Program-made: the position numbers and the translations under genes
The notes under the pieces: model-generated
The model's database searches: none
What the model saw: only the letters and a program-made list of their open reading frames with translations
What the model was told of the DNA's origin: nothing
Shown here: positions 58,665-64,000 of the stretch, piece by piece
Numbering within the stretch: the first letter of the stretch is position 1
How the letters are laid out: each line of letters starts with the position of its first letter
From: Bacillus sp. EB106-08-02-XG196
GTDB lineage: Bacteria; Bacillota; Bacilli; Bacillales; Cytobacillaceae
NCBI RefSeq assembly: GCF_013396335.1
Contig: NZ_JABWSY010000005.1
Location: forward strand, 248,001 to 312,000
Length of the DNA: 64,000 nucleotides
Reading direction: 5' to 3'

Positions 58665-58770
58665 TTTCGATTTAAAAGATACAAATATCTCTGATTGTGG
58701 ATTTTGATTAATAGACTCAAAACGATTACCCTTTCTAATGATGTAAAGGATGCTGAGAGGAGGCTAGGTA

Positions 58771-59232
58771 ATGGGTAAGAGGAAATGGTGGTTGCTGGCA
58801 ACCATTGTTTGGATGGCCTCCATATTCTTGGTAACACAATTACCATTCTTCACAGGAGAAAATACGGCAAAAGTAATCCAAAAGGTAAATGTAATAGAAT
58901 TGAATTCTATCAAAGCACAAAGTGCTGACCCAGTCGACATCAATGGGTTAAACCTTACGGTGAGGAAAGTGACACACGTTATAGTCTTTGGTATGCTCGC
59001 ATTTTTACTATACAAATCTCTAGCAGTCTACCAATACTCCTTTATCCTTTCATGGATTCTAACAGTAATCTATGCAATTTTGGATGAATGGCACCAATCC
59101 TTTATCCTGGGGAGAGTGGCAGCCTATATGGATGTACTAATTGATTCCCTTGGCGTATTTATTGCTTTATTTTTAATATATTTAAATACCATAAAGAGGG
59201 AATGCAAAGTGAGTAAGGAAAAGGCCTCTTAA
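58771..59232 (+). CDS. VanZ-like membrane protein
   Basis: 153 residues. Membrane helices at about 5-22, 70-88, 95-112 and 125-145. The VanZ pattern is seen in KVTHVIVFGMLAFLLYKSL and LDEWHQSFILGRVAAYMDVLIDSLG, the conserved DExxQxFxxxRxxxxxDxxxN-like block (His in the second position here). VanZ proteins influence teicoplanin resistance; in most Bacillus the role is unknown. AGGAGG lies 17 bp before the ATG, so initiation may be weak. Confidence 0.85.
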   Translation: MGKRKWWLLATIVWMASIFLVTQLPFFTGENTAKVIQKVNVIELNSIKAQSADPVDINGLNLTVRKVTHVIVFGMLAFLLYKSLAVYQYSFILSWILTVIYAILDEWHQSFILGRVAAYMDVLIDSLGVFIALFLIYLNTIKRECKVSKEKAS

Positions 59233-59323
59233 ATTTCTACAAGAATTTACATTAACCACTACTTTGGACTGAGAAAACTAGCAGATTATGTTATCTTTTA
59301 TAGAAATATGAGGGTGGAAAAAA

Positions 59324-60041
59324 ATGAAGATAAAAGCAACGTTGAAAAAGGGTTCTGTTATCGCAGCACTTAGCCTTTGTTTGTCTGCATTTGCTGCAGT
59401 TCCAGGAAACGATGTTCTTGCAGTAGGTAACAGCAATCCCCAGGCACAAAAATTAGTAGATTCATTAAAGGCGTTAAATATTGCTGAAGTAGATTATTTA
59501 TATGCTTATTTACAATTTGTTAATTTAAGTGACGCTGAGTATCAAGGGATTCTTGCTAATACTCAAACAGTTAGTCAAATTTTAAAGGGTGCAACCAATC
59601 CAGAAGATCTTCCTGATGCACAGAAGGTAGAAGTTGCACGCTTATTCCTAGAGAGCGTTAAATTAGCACACATTCAAGCAGCCATTACGGACGAGCAGGG
59701 CAATCCGATTGATATTACAACCTATTAGGCTGGATCATCTACACTAGTGATTCAGTTAAAGGATCTAAAAGGAAACGTACTTGCAATAGTCGATCCGAAG
59801 AAAGAAGATTTAAACATTAGTGCCATTATAGCAAAAATGAACGCATTAAAAGGTGCCGTTCAAGCTAAAAAACAACTAGATAAAGCTGGAACCTTCGTTC
59901 CAATGCCAAATTGCTCCACTTCCTAACACAGACAGCAACACCGTAGATTATATATCTTTAGGCGGATTATTAATCTTACTAGGCGGAATTGCTATTGTAC
60001 CAGCCTTACACTTGGTACGCAAATCCGAAATCGAAGCTTAA
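59324..60041 (+). pseudogene. Decayed sortase-anchored surface protein (LPNTD sorting signal)
   Basis: A signal peptide (MKIKATLKKGSVIAALSLCLSAF...) and about 105 further residues read well up to TAG at 59726. The frame continues after it (AGSSTLVIQLKDLKGNVLAIVD...) to about 59910, where a frameshift separates it from LPNTDSNTVDYISLGGLLILLGG and the basic tail LVRKSEIEA. That is a complete cell-wall sorting signal of the class D type. At least one nonsense change and one indel are needed to explain it. The product was a secreted protein anchored by the sortase encoded next. Confidence 0.85.
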
Positions 60042-60047
60042 TAGGAC

Positions 60048-60688
60048 ATGGAAAAGGTAAGAAAAAAGAAGCGTAAAAAGAGGTGGGTTCAGAAGTGGAA
60101 ATGGGTACTTCTTAGCATCCCTGTCGCGCTTATCCTAGTTGGTGTTGGAATTGTTGCCTTTTTTGGATGGGATTTATCAAACAGACAGTCTTGTTAGCTC
60201 ACGAAGTGGTTGATGAATACGAACCAGAATTACCTGATCAGACTTTTGACCAGCCTTGGTCTAAACTGCCGGACCCAGGTTCATCGATTGGTGAACTACA
60301 ATTTACCTCCATTGACTTAATGGTTCCTGTTGTCCAAGGTACACACGACAATGAGTTGAAAAAAGGTGCAGGCCATTTCGCTGGCAGCGCCCTGCCTGGT
60401 CAAGGTGGAAATGTCATCCTAAGCGGACACCGGGATACGGTATTCAGGAAGCTAGAAAACCTAAAAATAGGTGAACAAGTAACTTTTGATACGCCATATG
60501 GGGAATTCGTTTATGAAGCCATTGACTTTAAAATCGTCCCTGCAGACGACATGACCGTCATGGTACCAACGGATTACGAAACCCTTACCCTCACAACCTG
60601 CTATCCTTTTGACTTCATAGGGGACGCACCTGACCGGTATATTGTTTATACAAAATTGGTCTCAAGTCCAATCATTGCGAGTAACTAA
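60048..60688 (+). pseudogene. Class D sortase with frameshift
   Basis: The N-terminal part (MEKVRKKKRKKRWVQKWKWV..., one membrane helix ending GIVAFFGW) is in one frame from 60048. The catalytic part (IKQTVLLAHEVVDEYEPEL onward) is in another from about 60164. A lost T in the run at 60159-60164 would explain this. Catalytic residues are intact: His in VILSGHRDTVFRKLEN, Cys in LTLTTCYPF and Arg in GDAPDRYIVYT. Class D sortases attach proteins with LPNT-type signals to the wall, matching the neighbouring broken substrate gene. Confidence 0.85.
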
Positions 60689-60691
60689 AAG

Positions 60692-60729
60692 AAGCAGCCT
60701 GATGAATCATTATCAGGCTGCTTTATTTT
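60692..60729 (+). terminator. Sortase gene terminator
   Basis: AAGCAGCCTGAT and ATCAGGCTGCTT stem with an 8-base loop and T-run. Confidence 0.92.
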
Positions 60730-61003
60730 TTTATTAATAAATACCACTACCCGTAATGGTTTATTTAAAAGCTAACACTTGAGTTGTTAGTTGAATACCG
60801 GTGACTGTGGGAGATTCCGAAAATAGATGATATTACTCTGATTTGGGGTCTAACAATAGTTAATTGCAGAAATTAGACAATCTGATATTTTTGTCGAAAT
60901 ATAGCGCATTTTATCTGTTTTTGTATTTTTATTATTTTTAAAAGAGTAATAGGACTATTACCTCCAAGTAATTAATGATATATTTAACTTGTAAATACAT
61001 AGT
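60730..61003. other. AT-rich gap before the riboswitch
   Basis: No gene seen. It presumably holds the promoter for the riboswitch transcript; TTAACTTGTAAATACAT near 60983-61000 is a possible core. Confidence 0.4.
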
Positions 61004-61051
61004 TCGTACGAAAGGGCAAATCCATTGAAAGATGGTGGCGCAAAACTATAG
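61004..61051 (+). promoter_or_regulatory. c-di-GMP-I (GEMM) riboswitch, 5' half
   Basis: AAGGGCAAATCC, CCATTGAAAGATGG (GAAA tetraloop hairpin) and GGCGCAAAACTATAG match the first half of the GEMM-I aptamer in order. The sequence is cut by the IS21 insertion at 61052. The second half resumes at 63567 after the duplicated CTATAG. Confidence 0.85.
61046..61051. repeat. Target duplication, left copy (CTATAG)
   Basis: CTATAG occurs directly outside both ends of the IS21 element (here and at 63567-63572). The word is itself palindromic, but position and IS21's usual 4-8 bp duplication support a target-site duplication. Confidence 0.75.
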
Positions 61052-61111
61052 TGTAACTGTCAAGTAGAAATCAACAGTTTTTAATAAATAAGATTAAACA
61101 GTTTTCATCAA

Positions 61112-61885
61112 TTAAGATTCAACACCTTGATTATTAAATAATGCTTTTCTGTATTTCATTCTGATGCTGTCTTGTTCTTCGCTGAAAGTCAAAATTTCAC
61201 TCCGATGTAGAAGACGATCCAATATCGCTGTCGTAAGAGTCGTATCCCCAAGGAACTTTCCCCATTCTCCTGGGCCTTTATTGGATGTTAGGATAAATGC
61301 AGCTTTGTCATACATCTCATAAATAAACTGGAAGAATAAGTGGGCATCTTGCGGTTCATATGCCATATACATGACATCATCGATAATAATCAGGTCAGAT
61401 TTGATGATACGGTTGTACCTCGTCTTAGATTTACTGATATACTCCCTTGATTTCAATACATAGATCAAACGATCCATTGATATAAAAGAAACCTGGTATC
61501 CACGCTCAATAGCGTGAATACCCAGGGCAGTTGACAGATGAGTCTTGCCGACACCCGTTGGTCCCATCATAATTAAGGTAAAATACTCATCCACCCATGA
61601 TAATTGTTTTAATATATTCAGTTGTTTTTCTCCAATCGCTGTCTGTTCTTCAAGGCGAAAGTTCTCAAATGTCAATGCCTCTGGAAACTCCGCCCACTTC
61701 ATTAGCCTTTCACTATTTTTTCTTTCCCTACAACGCATTTCATGACTAAGGAACTCATGGATGAACTCATGATAAGTCCATCCCTTTGCTTCTGCTTCCC
61801 TTAAAAGAGAAGGTAACTCCTTAGCTGTCTCAGCTAGGCGTAAGGTTCGGCATTTTTCCTGTAGTGATTCGTATGGTTGGCTCAT
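61112..61885 (-). CDS. istB: IS21 helper ATPase IstB
   Basis: 257 residues. AAA+ ATPase related to DnaC: Walker A MGPTGVGKTHLSTALG, Walker B LIIIDDVMYM and sensor LTSNKGPGEW. The N-terminal helices include LRLAETAKELPSLLREAEAKGWTYHEFI. It selects target DNA and activates IstA. Its ATG overlaps the istA stop by 4 bp. Confidence 0.95.
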   Translation of the reverse strand: MSQPYESLQEKCRTLRLAETAKELPSLLREAEAKGWTYHEFIHEFLSHEMRCRERKNSERLMKWAEFPEALTFENFRLEEQTAIGEKQLNILKQLSWVDEYFTLIMMGPTGVGKTHLSTALGIHAIERGYQVSFISMDRLIYVLKSREYISKSKTRYNRIIKSDLIIIDDVMYMAYEPQDAHLFFQFIYEMYDKAAFILTSNKGPGEWGKFLGDTTLTTAILDRLLHRSEILTFSEEQDSIRMKYRKALFNNQGVES

Positions 61886-63426
61886 CTGTTTGCTCCTCCC
61901 TGAAGGACACTTAAATAAATATCTTCTCTTCGTTCAGGGGCAACTAAAGCCTTGTATTTCTCATTCAGGGTTCCAGATTCTTTATGTTTCTTTTGACCCT
62001 GTATTTCTAATGAGATGGCAATATCCCGAAGATCATTTGCACTAGTCAAACGTAAACGTCTCATTTCATTAAGTGCCTCGCCAATGAAAGCTGGATACTT
62101 CATTATGACGGTTTGTACAACTTTAAGTTGATCTATCAAATGACGTGGATATTGATTAGAGAGAATTTCAATAAGCCAATTTGCAGCTTCTTTATCGGAT
62201 AACATTCCTTTAATTTGCTGTATTAATAGGTCCCGTTTAGAGTGTTCTCGTTGCCTATGGGAAGGGTCTGAAATGACTGCACCACTTCCTTTAGCGATTT
62301 TATGTTTTGCTAGTGGCTGACCAGTTTGCTGCAGGCGTATGTATAGATACTCAGTATCTGTCTCGACATAAGCAATATTGGGAGCTCCTTTACGATAAGT
62401 ACCGCGAGGTACGCTGTACCTATTTCCATCAAATCGGATAACATTGTCTTTGTTAATAGTTCTTGTTATACTAGAATCGAAGATATCTTCAAAAATGTAA
62501 GTGCCGGAGACCGGTTGTAGGTGTGGCTTTTCCAGGGCGTACACCTCGACTGGTCTCTTTTTCGTATTATGATGAACTTTAAAATTTCCCGTTCTCTTTA
62601 ACCAACTCAAGCAAGATTCCTGCCAATCTAGTAGATTATCAAATGTACGATTCTTCGCAAAATTATTTTTCACGTATTTTACTACCTGCTCTATTTTTCC
62701 TTTTGACTCTGGATCAGATTTTCTACATAGGTAGACCTTAAACTTTCTAGTCTGTTGGTACTTAGTAAATTCTACTGTCATAATAAGGTCTCCAGCGTTT
62801 TCACTGACAGCCAGTAAGCGATCTTGGTCGTAGACGATTTCAACTGACATGCCCCCATAAAAACGGAAGGCATTTTCATGCATTCTAATAAGATCTGATG
62901 CTCGAAACGGTCGGTCAAGCCATTCTACATATTTGTATCTTGAATGAGCCAGTACGAATCCAATAAAGTAGAGCCGTTTGAGTGTTCCGTTTGTTGTGGG
63001 AACCCTTATTTGACCAAAATCCACTTGTAACTGTTGACCTAATGGAAGATCGGGTACTGTACTATAATTTCTTTCTGATATCATTTTTGGGATATGATAA
63101 GCTTCACGTATCTCATTAACATAATTCCTCACAGTTCCTTCTGTAACAGAACTAACGTTTAATTTCTCTCCCAACCAGTCCAGGACTTGGGCTCCTGTTA
63201 AGTCAGGATGTTCCTTTAACCATCCCAATATTTCCTCTCGAAAAGGATCTAGCTTTTTACTCCTGCTTTGCAATGAAATTCCAAACGAATAAAACTCTTC
63301 TGGCGTCATCCTTCCGTATTCTATCACCCTATTCCTAGAAATCTTTAATTTCCTAGCTATCGCGGCATTTGAAAAACCCTCACCGCGAAGCCTATGAATC
63401 TCGTTGTAAATCATCAGCCTTTCCAC
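61882..63426 (-). CDS. istA: IS21 transposase IstA
   Basis: 514 residues. An N-terminal helix-turn-helix (GFSNAAIARKLKISRNRVIEY) is followed by a DDE core with acids in QVDFGQIRVP, EIVYDQDRLLAV and DPESKGKIEQVVKYVKNNF. A C-terminal beta domain (VIRFDGNRYSVPRGTYRKG) follows. No stops or frameshifts. It works with IstB to insert the element and generate a short target duplication. Confidence 0.95.
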   Translation of the reverse strand: MERLMIYNEIHRLRGEGFSNAAIARKLKISRNRVIEYGRMTPEEFYSFGISLQSRSKKLDPFREEILGWLKEHPDLTGAQVLDWLGEKLNVSSVTEGTVRNYVNEIREAYHIPKMISERNYSTVPDLPLGQQLQVDFGQIRVPTTNGTLKRLYFIGFVLAHSRYKYVEWLDRPFRASDLIRMHENAFRFYGGMSVEIVYDQDRLLAVSENAGDLIMTVEFTKYQQTRKFKVYLCRKSDPESKGKIEQVVKYVKNNFAKNRTFDNLLDWQESCLSWLKRTGNFKVHHNTKKRPVEVYALEKPHLQPVSGTYIFEDIFDSSITRTINKDNVIRFDGNRYSVPRGTYRKGAPNIAYVETDTEYLYIRLQQTGQPLAKHKIAKGSGAVISDPSHRQREHSKRDLLIQQIKGMLSDKEAANWLIEILSNQYPRHLIDQLKVVQTVIMKYPAFIGEALNEMRRLRLTSANDLRDIAISLEIQGQKKHKESGTLNEKYKALVAPERREDIYLSVLQGGANR

Positions 63427-63566
63427 TCCTGTTTATTCCTCACTTTCTATAGACTGATTTAAGTATATAGAAAGTGGACTAATTTAGGTAAACTGTTGAT
63501 TCTTATTTGCCGAAATCTGTTTAACCTTAATTGTGGAAAACTGTTGATTCTAGTTTAACGTTTACA

Positions 63567-63615
63567 CTATAGGGGCTAAGGTTTCTTGAAACTAGGCCAG
63601 CCAGGTGCCGAATAT
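63567..63615 (+). promoter_or_regulatory. c-di-GMP-I riboswitch, 3' half
   Basis: CTATAGGGGCTAAGG, a TTTCTTGAAA loop and CTAGGCCAGCCAGGTGCCG match the second half of the GEMM-I aptamer (tetraloop receptor, then the CAGCC-GGT-CCG closing strand). Joined to 61004-61051 without the IS it makes a full aptamer. Downstream, ACCTTCCTA (63631-63639) can pair with TAGGAGGT (63648-63655), the ribosome site of the next gene, suggesting translational control. Confidence 0.85.
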
Positions 63616-63660
63616 GATCACCTTCCTACGAATTATAAAACACTATTAGGAGGTAATAAT

Positions 63661-63792
63661 ATGTTTATATTTCTTGCAGGTCTATTCGTCGGTTCCTTTT
63701 CAGTGCTCTTAATCATGAGCCTTATGGTTGCAGCAAAAAAGGGAGACCATCAGTTAGAAGTGTTTCGGGATGAAAGGGCTTACCAAAACTAA
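63661..63792 (+). CDS. 43-residue membrane peptide downstream of the riboswitch
   Basis: ATG 63661 follows TTAGGAGGTAATAAT. The product (MFIFLAGLFVGSFSVLLIMS...) has one membrane helix (about 3-25) and a short charged cytoplasmic tail (KKGDHQLEVFRDERAYQN). It resembles DUF3789-type small membrane proteins, but too little sequence is present for a firm call. It is the only gene between the riboswitch and the terminator at 63877, so it was the riboswitch's single target. Confidence 0.75.
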   Translation: MFIFLAGLFVGSFSVLLIMSLMVAAKKGDHQLEVFRDERAYQN

Positions 63793-63876
63793 GGGCCACT
63801 GTCACCAAACGTATTTGCTTGAAAACATTAGTGTTTCACGAATTGGAAATTATATAATATCCATTAATAGATTAAA

Positions 63877-63925
63877 AGAATAGGTTTATGGCACCTCGCG
63901 GTGCCATAAACCTATTCTTTTTTTA
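63877..63925 (+). terminator. Strong terminator
   Basis: AGAATAGGTTTATGGCACC and GGTGCCATAAACCTATTCT form a perfect 19-bp stem around TCGC, followed by seven T. Confidence 0.95.
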
Positions 63926-64000
63926 CATTGATATGTGATTTGTGATAAGAAAGTAGGTGACCTACAGACACAAAATATCCGTGTCTGTCACCATAGCCAT

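Larger units (their letters stand above)
61052..63566 (-). mobile_element. IS21-family insertion sequence, complete
   Basis: A 2515-bp element with related ends. The left end starts TGTAACTGTCAAGTAGAA; the right end, read inward, starts TGTAAACGTTAAACTAGAA. Both continue with ATCAACAGTTTT, and further AAACAG and ATCAACA repeats follow at each end, the multiple terminal binding sites typical of IS21. It encodes intact istA and istB with a 4-bp overlap, so it may be active. It has split a c-di-GMP riboswitch. Confidence 0.92.

Overview
The window looks like a chromosomal segment of a low-GC, endospore-former-type Bacillaceae bacterium (Bacillus, Neobacillus or a close relative). The evidence is strong GGAGG-type ribosome sites, frequent TTG/GTG starts, and Bacillus gene pairs in their usual order (ywqB-ywqA, yhgD-yhgE, Ktr pore plus gate). 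Intergenic regions are unusually rich in short repeat families. No rRNA, tRNA or CRISPR array was seen.

Layout. 0-3.5 kb: SWIM-protein/SNF2-helicase pair, small genes and a membrane protein. 3.6-4.9 kb: a lone IS605-type tnpB with a probable guide-RNA 3' end. 5-8 kb: the TetR regulator yhgD and the membrane protein yhgE, with three near-identical 23-bp operators. 8-8.7 kb: three tandem copies of a 240-bp repeat carrying words exactly 21 bp apart. 8.7-16 kb: LysE exporter, ECF sigma/anti-sigma pair, truncated haemoglobin, lipoprotein, cupredoxin and small genes. 16-17.4 kb: a decayed IS110 transposase whose 3' end has been replaced by a dispersed hairpin. 17.4-24.9 kb: small metabolic, lipoprotein and unknown genes, including a DUF1697-GNAT fusion. 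25-27.8 kb: a PadR-controlled DUF1048/ABC-2 exporter unit. 28-30.2 kb: Ktr potassium uptake. 30.4-37 kb: four of the window's five CBO0543-type membrane proteins, an AarF/UbiB kinase, a racemase-like protein and more repeats. 37-39 kb: a LysM-NlpC/P60 cell-wall hydrolase and an SGNH-like protein.

39.4-58.5 kb is a complete Wzx/Wzy-type exopolysaccharide locus. It holds a chain-length regulator, tyrosine kinase and PHP phosphatase; a structured leader that resembles the EAR antitermination RNA; galU; the priming sugar-phosphate transferase; then a visibly AT-richer central block with five glycosyltransferases, two unfamiliar proteins (one heparinase-like in layout), a flippase, an acyltransferase and a polymerase; and finally manC and ugd. 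GDP-mannose, UDP-glucose and UDP-glucuronate are therefore the likely precursors.

58.7-64 kb: a VanZ protein, a decayed class D sortase with its decayed LPNTD-anchored substrate, and an IS21 element (istA, istB) with a 6-bp target duplication. The IS21 copy has landed inside a c-di-GMP-I (GEMM) riboswitch. The two halves of the aptamer lie on either side of the element, and the right half still sits just upstream of a 43-residue membrane peptide gene. This split riboswitch and the exactly 21-bp-phased intergenic arrays are the most notable observations.
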